Shown here piece after piece: positions 21,136 through 32,171 of a stretch of DNA of 64,000 nt. Each line of letters begins with the position of its first letter. The first letter of the stretch is position 1. The notes below the pieces were generated by a model that made no database searches, was not told the origin of the DNA, and saw only the letters and a program-made list of their open reading frames with translations. Origin of the DNA: Chlorops oryzae (Eukaryota; Arthropoda; Insecta; Diptera; Chloropidae). The stretch is taken from the NCBI GenBank assembly GCA_020466095.1, contig CM035807.1:53596752-53660751 (forward strand). Direction: 5' to 3'. The position numbers and the translations under genes are program-made.

Positions 21136-22030
21136 ATGCTTCTTTTTATAAGCGGAGTTTTCCGTTGGACTGGGCAACTTATGGATAGAGAGTGCGAAGA
21201 CCTAAAGCAAAAGCTCAAAGAGTCTGAAGGGCATGCGACTACATTACAGGCAAAAGCATGGGAACTTATAAGGGAAATAAACCCGAATAGAGAATTTTTG
21301 ACTTTGATAAAAAATCAGATCGCACTATCAACATGTAATCAGTTGAAAGAGGCAGTTTTTCTGATAGATACAGCTAAAAGAACAGTGGGCGCAGAAGCCA
21401 AAACAGTACTGTGAGAATACGACGACCTAGCAAAGAAACATTTCATATTGGGGCTAAAAAGGGAATCCTTACAACAATCACTGTTGAACATAGGTGACCA
21501 AAGCCTTAAGGATCGGATAGAGACAGCAGTGCATTCGGAAAATATACTTAAATCAGGCCGAATCAATATAAACACAATAAGCTCCGCAGCCGAAGAGAGG
21601 TTGGTGTGTGCTTTTTGTCAACAACCAGGCCACACGAGAGATGTGTGTATAAAGAGGAGAAACACAGCATACTGCACGCCGTGTGGTGTATACGGGCATG
21701 ACGAGACCCCCGGGTACCGGAGGGACAGTCCAAGACCGACCGAAGAGAGAAATCCCGCTACAGCTGAACTCACACACTGTGGAAAGGCGGGACATAAGGA
21801 AGAAGACTGTTGGGCGAGGTTAGGCGCCCTATTCTGCGAAAAACGCCAAGTGAAGAGCCATATGACCAACAAGTTCTGTAGAAGAGAGAACAGGCAGCAG
21901 AATATGCAGCCACGGCCTACACCGAACAACCAGAGAAGGCCTATCGAAAACAGCCAAATACAGTGCTTCGTGTGCAAAGAAATAGGACATATAGCCTGAA
22001 GTTGCCCACAAGATACACACCTAACATGGG
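21136..22030 (+). pseudogene. gag: gypsy gag with zinc-knuckle array, two nonsense codons
   Basis: One frame carries a charged helical N-terminal part (RECEDLKQKLKESEG) and then cysteine-rich motifs: CAFCQQPGHTRDVC near 21610, a degenerate CTPCGVYGH, CGKAGHKEEDC near 21780, a CEKRQ...H...C variant, and CFVCKEIGH near 21965. That is four to five CCHC-like knuckles in series, more than the usual one or two. TGA codons at 21412-21414 and at 21997-21999 interrupt the frame; the second falls inside the last knuckle. Both can be explained by CGA or TGG mutation. The true start may lie a little upstream. Confidence 0.75.
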
Positions 22031-23001
22031 AAACGCCCAGCGGCCCAGTCTCGGCCGGTAGACTGGAATACCCAAGAAGAAGATATAGAACGGCCAGACC
22101 CTGCCCTGGGAAACAGCAGCAAACCAGGGGCAGGAGGAGGGAGAGAGCCAGGGTGGAAAGAAGATCCTTTGGACAGCCTAGGCGCAGAACGACGAGAGGA
22201 GCCGGGGTGCCAAGAAGTGCCTTTGGACAGCCTAGGAGCAAGAAAATTAAGACAAAAATGGGGAAAATCGATAAGAGAGATTCCGGTGGAGGAGATCGAA
22301 AATGAAATAAAGGAAAAGATGAATATAGACATTGGTAAGGAGACTAATGAAAGGAAATCACAAAAAAGGGCAAACGAGTGACTTTTAAAGACACAGTCAA
22401 GGTGTTTCTATATCCAATATGCGAGGCGAAAGGAAAAACCATAAAAAAAAATTGAAAATGGCAGAAATGCATCAGATGTGTGAAAAAATTAATTGGCCAG
22501 ACCAGAGTACATGCCAAAAAATTTTTGAAAGGAGCATGTAAAAGTATCCAGCAAAGCCTACAGCCGACGAAAAACGATGAATTATCCTATATACAGGCTT
22601 TCAGCGACGATATCGGAATAGTGGAGTGGCAAGACAAGGAAGAACCGGATTGGATCGCTGCAACTGCGACTCGAGCGGACGATGCGTACATCGAAATATC
22701 AGGGGCAGAGGCAAGTCTGGTAAAAAGAGAGGTACTGAAAGAAGACGTTCCAATAAACCGGAAGGATACGAAGTCCTAGAGAGGAGCGTTTGGAGGAAAT
22801 TCAACTTCGATTGGATCAATAAAAGTGAAGCACAAGGCAATTCCAGCATTGGAGATAGTAATGCATGAAATAGCAGCCTGGCGGCAGTTGGACTCCTGGG
22901 GAGGGATATGCTCTGGAACAGGACTATACTAGATTCAATCAGAAAGGAGTTGACCTTCAACGAAAAAGGCAATCTGGTGGCCACGATTCCTTTGAGAGTA
23001 A
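22031..23001 (+). pseudogene. gypsy protease-like region, decayed
   Basis: Frames after gag include a basic linker and, near 22695, ISGAEASLVKREVL, which matches a retroviral-type aspartic protease block except that the catalytic DTG is now ISG, with the Asp lost. Several stops and frameshifts separate it from gag and from the pol segment. The next segment (GRDMLW ... RKELTF ... TIPLRV) runs into the MITE at 23002 and continues after it at 23638. Confidence 0.55.
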
Positions 23002-23634
23002 TGCTGGGTTCATGCTTAGCCCTAAAAGCGCTTTAAGCGCATTTAGCTCTTAACGCGACTTTAAATGTGCTTTTAGCCATACAAAATTTGAAAGCTTAAT
23101 GCAAGTAAAAGCAACTTCAATGTAGCATTAAGGCGAATGCAACTCTGCTAACTTCGAAAAATTTCATGTTTCGAACTATTTCACAGTACTAATATATGGC
23201 AGCACTGCTGGTTTGTTTACGTTTTTGCTAGTTTGTTTACGTTTTCCAGTCGTCACGCACAAGTTCTATTCCTAGTTAATAGTCTAATTTTTATGTAGTT
23301 CATTACACAATTTTGCACACCTTTGTATAAAGCGAGCAGTTGCAAAAAACTGGCACGCTTTTTGTTTATAGCACATATCGATGTGTTTAATTGTTCAATT
23401 TTGTTTACATTGAACAGAATGGACAGGTATATTTGCACAATAAATAAAATGAATTTCAGCCGACGCATTTCGATTTCTTTTTCATCAAATTAAAACAGGA
23501 CAGTTGTTTTGTAAGTCGAGAACATATGTTGTGTGTAAAAGCACATTTACTTAATGCGGCACTATGAACACTCTTCGAAAAATCGCTTTTCGAAAACCGT
23601 AAATGCGCTTTTAGGGCTAAGCATGAACATAGCA
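23002..23634. mobile_element. 633-bp MITE inserted in gypsy pol, TSD TAA
   Basis: Ends read TGCTGGGTTCATGCTTAGCC and TGCTATGTTCATGCTTAGCC inwards, continuing with CTAAAAGCGC. TAA flanks both sides (22999-23001 and 23635-23637). Removing the insert and one TAA restores the pol frame exactly, proving the boundaries. A 3-bp TWA duplication suggests the PIF/Harbinger superfamily (inference). No transposase inside. Confidence 0.88.
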
Positions 23635-23637
23635 TAA

Positions 23638-25194
23638 GACGGGAACAAACCTATATGGCAAAGACCATTAGAGTCCCGCCAAGATCCACGAAGATAGAAC
23701 GCATAAGTACAGGGCTACTCACGGAAGAAGTATTGGTGCAGAAAAAACAATTAGCCGAGCATATATATTTATATATTGGAGAAAGCCTCATGAAACCCAA
23801 AACCCGTATTGGGTTTGTGACAATACTTAACGCGTCGGAAAAAGTCACCGAAATAGGGGAAGGAATGGAAGTAAAATACTCACTACTGAGGGATTACAGG
23901 ATTCTAAGCATTTCAGAAATAAATGCAATCGATAGTAGTCAAGCAGACGAGAGGATGAATCTGCTAATAAATTCCCTGAAGTTAGAGGAGAATTTGAACG
24001 AAGAGGAAAGACAGTCCATAGTCGCAGTATGCAAGGACTATGCTGATGTATTTCACCTGAAGGGCGACAAATTGAGTTGCACCAGTGTGCCGAAACATGA
24101 AATACCCGCAGAAACAAGAAAGGCACCAATAAATATAATATAAGACAGTATCGCTTGCCGGAGGCGCACAAGGAAGAAATAAATAAGCAGGTGGAAGAAA
24201 TTCTGGATCAAGGCATAATCGCTCCAAGCAACTCCCCATGGAACGCACCAATTATCCTAGTCCCGAAAAAAACAGGATCGGACGGGAAAAGGAAATGGCG
24301 ATTGGTAGTAGATTTCCGCCAATTGAACGAAATCACATTGAAACAGGTATTTCCAATACCACGAATCGAAAAGATCCTCGACCAACTGGGTTGTAGTCGA
24401 TATTTTACTACCTTGGATCTGGCAAGCGGATATCACCAGGCACTGGTAGATGAAAAACTAGAGGGTAAACAGCTTTCAGCACAGGTTTAGGATACTACGA
24501 ATTCGTGCGAATGCCACTTGGACCCTCTGGAGCGCCGGCGACTTTTCAACGAATCATGAACGATTGTTTCGTCTACCTGGATGATATAATCATTTATGGG
24601 AGAAACCTAGAGCAACATGAACTCAGACTCCGAAAGGTGCTGCAAGATCTTCGGGAAAACAAACTTAAAATTCAGATGGAAAAATTTCAGTTTTTGCGGA
24701 AGGAAGTGGTCTATTTGGGTCATAAGTGTTCCGATCAAGGCGTCCGACCAGACCCTGGGAAAGAAGAATGCTTAGAAAAATTCCTTAATCCCAAAAACAA
24801 GAAGGAATTGCAGGCTTTCTTGGGATTGGCGAACTATTACAGAAAGTTCATACCGAACGCAGCGGAACTTTTAATGCCAATAACATCTCTACTGAGAAAG
24901 GACAGCGAAATTGTGTGGACAAGGGAATGCGAAAATGCGGTGGAAAAAATTAAAACTGCAATCACCAACCCACCGCTATTGAAGTACGCAGATTGTGCTA
25001 AGCCATTCCTGTTAACAACGGATGCAAGTAACGAAGCGCTAGGAGCGGTACTCATACAAGGCAAACCGGGCGACGATCAGCCAATTGCGTTTGTAAGTCG
25101 AGCTTTAAGCGCAACGGAAAAAAGGTACTTGACAATCCAAAAGGAATTCATAGCCATTGTATGGGCGACAAAAAATTTCCGTTGCTACCTTTAA
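23638..25194 (+). pseudogene. gypsy reverse transcriptase and RNase H
   Basis: After a linker segment (RVPPRSTKIERIST), RT motifs appear in order: ILDQGIIAPSNSPWNAPIILV near 24190, KWRLVVDFRQLNE near 24290, FTTLDLASGYHQ near 24400, MPLGPSGAPATFQRIMN near 24510, and the catalytic FVYLDDIIIYG near 24570. The connection (YLGHKCSDQGVRPDP) and RNase H (LLTTDASNEALGAVL near 25010) follow. Defects are a 1-base loss near 24468 that shifts the frame before the MPLG block, an apparent in-frame loss of about ten residues between FQRIMN and FVYLDD, and stops at the segment ends near 24141 and 25192. Confidence 0.85.
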
Positions 25195-27360
25195 GGCCGT
25201 CCATTTACGGCTTACACAGACCACAAACCTCTAGAGAACATAGCAAATTTAAAAGATCAGACATTCCGATTGGCCAGATTCCGCCATACACTCTCGGCAT
25301 TTGAGATCGAAATTTGTTACAAAGCAGGAAAAGCGATCCTGAATGCTGACGCGCTAGGTCGCTTACCGTATGAAAGTGCCATGATATCAATAATAACGAG
25401 GTCAAAGACAAACAGCAGACAAACGGGGTAAAAAAGGGTGGAAGGAATTACACTCAAAAACGGGGAAGAAGACATATCCATCGCAGCACATCCGCACGCG
25501 GAGGACTTAGCGGTATTTTTGTTCAACAGAAGGGATATCGACGAGATCCTCATCAATTTTCACGACGGAACATTAGTGTGGCATAAAGGGACACTTAAGA
25601 CATATTTTCGCATTCGACGGCAATACAAATGAAGCGACATGCAAAGACAGATCAGGGATTATGTAAAGAATTGCAAAAAATGCCAACAAAACAAGTGTTC
25701 TAAGGTGAAGAGGATGCCGATGGTACCCACCGATGTGGCACATGGTCCTTTCTATAAGGTATATATGGATGTAGTGGGTCCCCTGCCGGAATCACGAAGG
25801 AACATATTGTTAAGTATTTTCCGCTGTCTTTGCGACTAAATACACCGTCTAAGTACTTTAGTGTGAATAAATAAAATGAAAGGACACCAAATAGATTGTT
25901 TTCGAATCTTTTGTTAAGCTAAAGTCTATATTACCTATTCACAATTTAATACCTTAATACCAAAACTCCTAGCAGCTACTGGATTAACTTCTCTAAATCT
26001 CTACATTTTGAAACACTTAGATCCACACTCTTCCGCTGTTGCCACTGGTGAGTACATACGTAAGAGTTGGGATCTCGCAAACTGCTTCTCGCTGAGTGTC
26101 TTCTCCAATTCAATCTTCCGTTTATATAGAATGAAACCGCTGATGCCGCATTGTTGATTTCGCAATTGCTGTCAGACGATTTTTCCCGAAGTTGCTGCGT
26201 AGGTTCAATGTTGAGCACTTTAGCAATTTCCCAATCGCTACCTGTCGCAATAGTTGACCTGTGCATGTCGATTTGCTTTTGTTCAATTGATTTTCGAGCT
26301 CACCAGATGTCGCACTCGCCTCATAAGCACTTTCGCCAGGTGTTGTCTGAATTCCCTTGCGTTCGAAAATTCGCTTGTAAAATATTACTGCTCGCCGCTC
26401 TGGTTGTGTGCCAACGTTGATCATAATTCGTATTTGAGCTTGGATTGGTTGTTGTTGTTGCTGTTGTTGTTCTTTCGTTTGTGCTGAAGTCGTTTTGTTA
26501 TATTTCGGTATGTTCATACAAAGGTGACCATCGTTCATAACCATTGAATCATCGTGAGTCGAATGTTGACTCACAACAATATACATTCTGATCTTTATAG
26601 ACGATTTTTCGAAATTCGTCGTCTGCACAGCAATCGCTGATGGAGAAGCCGCAACAGTGGCAAGAGCGTTCTTCAACGAAATAATATCAAAATTTCAAAT
26701 ACCTTAAGCCTTGATGACCGACAATGGCGCAAATCTCACATCAAAATTGTTTAACGAAATATGTAAAATTCTCGGAACAAGGAAGTATCAAACCTCTCCT
26801 TACCACCCGCAAGCCAATGGGGCCCTCGAAAGGAGCCACCGACCTCTTGCAGAATTTCTCCGCAATTTTGTCAACGAGGATAGCACAAATTGGGATGAGT
26901 GGCTGCACCATGCTATGCACGTATAAAACAATACAGTCCACTCATCAACCAAGCAAACACGAGCAAAGATAATTTTCGGTTTCGAGGCGGACATTCCATT
27001 AAATTTAAACAGACGACCTGAGCCACTGTATAATACCGATGATTTCTCGAAAATATTGAAATATCAAATACAGCGTATTCATCAATTAGTACGAGAGAGC
27101 CAAAAAATAGCCAAATAAAAATCCAAGCGATACTACGATAAAGGCTCGAAAGTCAGAGAATTTCAGACGGGAGACAAAGTGTGGCTAAAGAACCAAAACC
27201 GAAAAAATAAATTCTCACCCATTTGGGAGGGCCCTTATTCGAATGTATCAATTTCAACGCCGGTGAATGTAAAATTGAAAATCAAAGGAAAAGAAAAAAC
27301 ACCTCACAAAAACTTAATAAAACTGCACCATCAACAAATAAGGAATCGAAAAGAATAAGA
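25195..27360 (+). pseudogene. gypsy RNase H end and integrase, split by a solo LTR
   Basis: RNase H ends with AYTDHKPLE and NADALGRLP. Integrase follows: an HHCC zinc domain (H..WHKG...CKKCQQNK, 25555-25690); the first catalytic Asp block MDVVGPLPES near 25766; then the solo LTR; FIDDFSKFVV near 26600; the second Asp block TDNGANLTSKLF near 26715; SPYHPQANGALERSHR near 26790 with the catalytic Glu; and a C-terminal GPY-like WEGPYSNV near 27220. Stops occur near 25428, 25630, 26705 and 26925. The sequence ends in lysine-rich tail residues at the junction with the Copia remnant. Confidence 0.83.
25808..26578 (-). mobile_element. solo LTR (771 bp) inside integrase, TSD ATAT
   Basis: Bounded by TG...CA with TGTT/AACA ends and flanked by ATAT on both sides (25804-25807 and 26579-26582). 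Removing it with one ATAT restores the integrase frame between the GPLPES and IDDFSK blocks. In minus orientation it starts TGTTGTGAGTCAAC and has a TATA-like CTATATAAACG near 26121-26130, so it probably points left. A long minus-strand open frame with a Q-run inside is a chance product. It is the remnant of LTR-LTR recombination. Confidence 0.88.
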
Positions 27361-27379
27361 AGAGATAGTTGTTTTTGGG

Positions 27380-29740
27380 TTCCCATGCAATCAGATTATC
27401 TTATCAATAATATCTTTCATTGTGGCTGCCGATGAACACGCCAAAATAATGTCATCAACGTAGACCGAAATAATGTTGATTTCGTTGTTCTTCATCATCG
27501 TGAATACACAATTGTCCACCTTGCATCTCTTGAAGCCAATATCAACCAAGATACCGTTAACCTTAATGTTTCAATTTCGTCCAGCCTGTTTGAGCCCGTC
27601 AAAAAACAAGTTAAGTTTACAAATCTTTTCTAGCTACGGCTGTCGCATGTAGACCTTTTTGTCTAGATCACTATTTAAGTACGCTGATGCAAAGCCGATG
27701 TGGTTAACCAGGAGCTTAAAGTGTACGGTCAACGTCAAAGTCAGTCGTTTTAATGAATTTCTAGCAACTGAAGCATATTTGTCTCCATAATCAATGCCCG
27801 CAACTTACGCACAGCCTTAAGCCACGATCGGTGCTTCTTATCTGTCGATAATCGCAATCCAGATTTCTGTTTGTTGCACATCGAATAGCCTTTGGTATTA
27901 GGCATTTTTTTCGACAACAGTTCAAGTCCACTTATAATTTCGCATTTTGAAAGTTTCAACAAATCTGTGTTGTTCAAATGACAGAATCTACAGTGCCACT
28001 TTCTTATTTCGGTCATTTTTATTAACATAAAGCATTCAACGGTGTTGTTGTGGTTTCTCTTTCTAGACATATATAAAAAACGCTATTATTTTCATTTGTC
28101 ACGAAAATTAATTCATTAGTTTTTGCTTTTAATATGACTTTGGTCTTCACGCAATAAATTTTGTTTCCGTTTTTATACCCAGCGTAAGCGAGGTATATTA
28201 GTTTTGTGCGCATCTTGTTACAGGGAAAATTAAGCTCCGGGGATATAGACCAATATATATACAAATGATCAGGGTCAAAAAACTGAATCGATTTAGACAT
28301 GTCCGTCTCTCCATCCGTCCGTGGTCGGATCTCCCCAGAAACGGCTAAACCAATGAAGTCGCAATTTAGCACACATGTATATCGGGGTCCGAGTATGATC
28401 CTAAGTAAAAATGGGACACATCCGCCCACTGCCACACCCAGAAATGAATTAATTGTGTTTTCAGTAAAATGATTGTAACTTGCGAATCTCTCAACACATT
28501 CCATTGATATTTGGTGTACTACTAAACTACAAAAAGGGACATATCCTGGAAAAGAATGGACGCCGTCCTCTTCGAACCACGCCCACAAATAATCCCACAA
28601 ATAAGGGCTTATCGTAACTTGTGAAATAAATGACGTAAAAGTTTAAAATTCACAACTTAGGTTGACCAAGGCGAATAAAAGGTGTAGGAAAAATTGTTTT
28701 GTGGCCCGCCAACTACCACGCCCACAAATGAAGATTTTTGTAACTTCCGAGGTAAAAAGCGTAGAAGCTTCACATTCACAACAAACGTTGACCAAAACAA
28801 ATGAAAGGTGTAGGAACAAAAATGTATTCAGCCCGCCCACTGCCACGCCCACATATGGAGAATTCTCGTAACTTACGAAGTAAAAGGCGTAGAAGATTCA
28901 AATTCGCAACATAGGTTGACCAAGGCAAACGAAAGGTGTAGGAAAAAATTTATGTGGGTTGCCCACTGCCACGCCCACAAATGAAGATTTTACGTAACTT
29001 CCGAAGTAGAAGGCGGAGAAGCTTCAAATTCGTAACATAGGTTCACCAAGGCGATTGAAAGGTGTAGGGAAATAATTTATGTGGCCCGCCCACTGCCACG
29101 CCCACAAATAGAGAAGCAAAACATAGTGCGCTCATAATGTCGGGACGCTGGGTATTTTAAAGTCGGGCTTGACCGACTTTAGCTTTCTTACTTGTTTAAC
29201 ACTTCAATAGTTGACAGTATATTCGTGTGCAATTGCGGCAAACATAAAACATGTTTCAAGCGTAATTTGATGCTACACGAGTTTCACATGTTAGATTTCA
29301 CTAAAACCCGACGCGGTCACTTCTTCACCTGTTGCCCAATACACCTCTTAAGAGCATTATCTTAGTTCATCATAGAATGAATTGTAGGGACACATACGAC
29401 ACGAAGCACCCCTATCCAAAATCCACACCTGCTTATTGGCCCTTTGCTTTAGACTAACCAAGCTTAAAGCTACCGCTGATTTTGACTTATCCGTTCGAGT
29501 TCTACATTAAGTTCAAATGTAACCTTTTTTTCCGCATGCATAACACTTTATGTCGCTCTACTGAGTTCCGCTTTTTGAAATTTTCCCACGCTGTGGTTAA
29601 CTTCCTTTGTCTTGACTCTTTTTTTATCGCCAACACCCTTTCATCAGTGACTTCGCATTTTTTAAAAGTATCAAATAAAATTATAATATCATTACTAATA
29701 TTACTATACAAATTAAGATGCCACACTGAGTCCACTGCTT
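27380..29740 (-). pseudogene. Copia-type retrotransposon remnant with integrase core deleted, split by a Helentron-like repeat
   Basis: Minus strand, in order: a Gag zinc knuckle CYACGKKGYI near 29540-29511; a protease block WILDRGASCRMC near 29425 (DSG changed to DRG); then after the insertion KIYCVKTKV and the GAG-pre-integrase block KWHCRFCHLNNTDLLKL near 27985; and RT blocks GIDYGDKYASVAR near 27800, GLKQAGR near 27590 and the catalytic ISVYVDDIILACS near 27450. The integrase catalytic core that should lie between the pre-integrase and RT is missing, so this copy has an internal deletion. Frameshifts are frequent. LTRs not found. Confidence 0.82.
28171..29197 (+). mobile_element. Helentron-like repeat (copy b) in the Copia remnant
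   Basis: Starts TTTTATACCCAGCGTAAGCG and ends with CGGGACGCTGGGTATTTTAA, the hairpin AAAGTCGG-gcttga-CCGACTTT, then AGCTTTCTTACTTGTTT. ATACCCAGCGT and ACGCTGGGTAT form subterminal inverted repeats. The centre has about four tandem units of ~127 bp (TTGACCAAGGCGAATGAAAG, ..., CCACTGCCACGCCCACAAAT). Removing it rejoins the Copia frame with no target duplication. Subterminal inverted repeats, central minisatellite, 3' hairpin and no TSD are the described layout of Helentron-derived DINE/HINE elements. Confidence 0.75.
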
Positions 29741-31700
29741 AAAGTACTCGACGAATGAACAGCACAAATACCGGCAGACCAACGAAATCACCGAAAGGAA
29801 AATGCCTACAGAAAAAGAAGGAAAAGGGTCATAAAATTTTTAAATGTGTAGAGATAGTATTTTGTGACCTTTGGAAGAAAGGTGCAGCTTTGGAAGTCAA
29901 AAAGGCTTTTAGAACATTGCATGTAGCTAGGAATACTAGTTCTTATGTTATGGCTGTTTATTTTTAGTTTTTAGGTTTGAAGCCATTGCACCAGCCGTAA
30001 ACTCGAATCTTCATCAATACAACCAATACTTTAAGCCGCCGGGAATAAGGAAATTTCACTATTGCCCAAAATAGCCACTTTAATATACATTAATAAAAAG
30101 TTGTAACCTGATATAAATATTTTGCAGCTTGCAACGTTAATTTTTCAAAAAATCTGGCCAGCCGAAAGAAAATATCTTCACTGAAGATTTGTGTTTAAGT
30201 TTTATGGAAAAGAAAACTCCTTTTTTCACTTCAAAAAGAATTTTAGAAGAAAAAAAACATTTTTATTTTTAGTTCTTCTATTCCAAGGATATTTTTTTGG
30301 GGGTTTTTTCGTCATGACATCACCCGAACTGTGTACGTCTTACTTTTTTATGTGTTTCAAAACAGCAGAGCAAAATATTAAAATGATTCAATGCCACTTG
30401 TATGAAGCATTTGCAAATTCAAGGGCCGTTTGAAATTTGATTGAAAAACTGAAAACCTGCGCTTGGTTAATTTGGCGAAAAAATTTCTTTGTTTTAAATA
30501 ATAATCTTCACTTCTGGCTATAGTGCCGTGTTATTTCAATTCCACGAACTCCACGGATCCTGCGTTAATAATCCTGCATAAATTATATCTTTTAAATAGG
30601 GCGGGATCCCACGATTGTGGGATTGGATTCCCTGGTCACAACGTCTGTGACGAGCAGGCCGAAACATGCAAGTTCAGCTTTAAGTTGCAAAGAACAACAG
30701 TACATAGCGAAGTCACATCTAAAACACAACCAGAGCGGTGAATTGAGGCCACCAGCGCAAGGCTTTTAATGAAAGGGAATCGCTCTTGCACGCGAAAGGT
30801 CGCTTATCATTAAACAGCATCGAGCGCGCAACAAGAATCCACTACGAAAAGTTTAAAGCAAATTAGAAGTAGAACTCACAAATGGAAAAGCAGTTAGAAA
30901 GATGACGAGACGAAGCTTTGCCAAGAGCGTTCTGAAATCAATATTTAACCAATTTTAAAATATTTCCAGTGAAAGTAAAAGAAATAACAGCAACAACATA
31001 AAGACTGAGTGAAAGCAATGCGGAATATCGTCGAAAAGCGGTAGTGTTTCGGATTGCGAAACATTAGCGAAGAAGTGTATGGGTTGTATTTTTTTTCTAT
31101 TAAAGCGGTGAATCAACAATTACAAAAGTAGTTGTTATTTGCTTTCCGCTTTTTTTCTACCGTAGGCGAAAAAAAATTTTCGGTTTGAAAAAATTAGGTC
31201 CCATCGACAGCACATTTTCCGGACTTAATTGAAAGTGTCGAATTAAATATTTTTTATACTTCATGATACAAAAAAGTCAAAAGTTTTACACTGTTTCAAA
31301 GGATAATCAATGAATAAGATACAGGTTGATATATTGCTCAATCGGATGTAGGAAAATCGGGAAACTCTTAGAAGATTCCTCAAAGGAAATCCTGGTCCCG
31401 CAACTTAATTTTAGAAAAAACTGATGGTTGAATTAAACTTTTCGGGTACACCACAAAACAACGAATCGGAATGGATAAAGGTTAAACTTCAATTTTTATG
31501 CATAGGTACGAAATTAAATCAAGTATTTTATTCGGGAGAATTCAAGAGAGCAGAATTATTGCTTTTGACAGCTATGTCAGGTAGCAGATTTAATTTAGTT
31601 TTATATACTTGCATGTCTTGAATGAAACTTTTACAAATCGGATTTCAAAGTTTATGCAATCCACAGTTATACATAGAAAATTAAGTGCTTCAATCAATAG
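29741..31700. other. no gene recognised
   Basis: AT-rich sequence without coding motifs that I can name. A minor feature is an imperfect palindrome GGGATCCCACGATTGTGGGAT near 30604. Nothing else stands out. Confidence 0.55.
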
Positions 31701-31711
31701 TGGGATACAAT

Positions 31712-32160
31712 TCAAAAAGTTATTGTCAAGAATGCAATTATTTGCCCATGACGGTCCATAGCCAGATTTTTTTTTGTATATCCGATATAGGTATTATCTT
31801 CCGATGGGACGAAATCGATGTCAACTTCTTTTTTTGAATACTTGTCACGGAGGTAATGGTAGCGAGAATCGATATAATTGCTTCTTTTGGGAGCGGTCGG
31901 ATTTTTCACGAAGAATTGTGGACTTTGACTATCTCAAATGATTGTTGTAGGATTTTTAATATATAAACATATGCCACTTCGCATATCAGATTCTTATGAA
32001 AAGTAACAATCTTTGCGCCAGAACACAAAGATATATATTCAACTTCCATGCAAACAGACTGAACGACTTTTGATCCGTACTACCAGAAGCCCAGTACGCA
32101 TTTGTGCTTAGCCTCTGTGCATATAAGTCAAGAAAAATATTGAAACCGTCAACGCCAAAA
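31712..32160 (-). pseudogene. Copia RNase H C-terminal fragment (separate copy)
   Basis: The minus frame at about 32110-32060 reads WASGSTDQKSFSLFAWKL, and 31909-31712 reads NPTAPKRSNYIDSRYHYLRD and VDIDFVPSEDNT. Both are typical of the end of Copia-type pol (RNase H and following tail). The two blocks are in different frames. Because the C-terminal end lies at higher coordinates than the RT of the 27.4-29.7 kb remnant, this must come from a different copy or a rearrangement. Confidence 0.72.
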
Positions 32161-32171
32161 CGATAAAGCAA

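Larger units (their letters stand above)
19572..27360 (+). mobile_element. Ty3/gypsy LTR retrotransposon, 3'-truncated, with two nested insertions
   Basis: A 5' LTR (19572-20583) is followed by a primer site, gag with zinc knuckles, a protease-like region, RT-RNase H and integrase with a GPY-type tail. The sequence then breaks off against a Copia remnant near 27360. No env and no 3' LTR are present. Inserts at 23002-23634 and 25808-26578 account for about 1.4 kb; without them the remaining element is about 6.4 kb. Multiple stops and small indels make it inactive. Gene order (gag-PR-RT-RH-IN) and the 4-bp-TSD-type LTR place it in Ty3/gypsy; the finer clade is not resolved. Confidence 0.88.

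Noticed and set aside
21618..22332. Long minus-strand frames opposite gypsy gag
   Set aside because: Antisense of the zinc-knuckle region; no independent motifs.
26122..26676. 184-codon minus-strand frame with a glutamine run
   Set aside because: It spans the boundary between the solo LTR and the antisense of gypsy integrase, so it cannot be one gene; the Q-run comes from a CAA/TTG repeat in the LTR.
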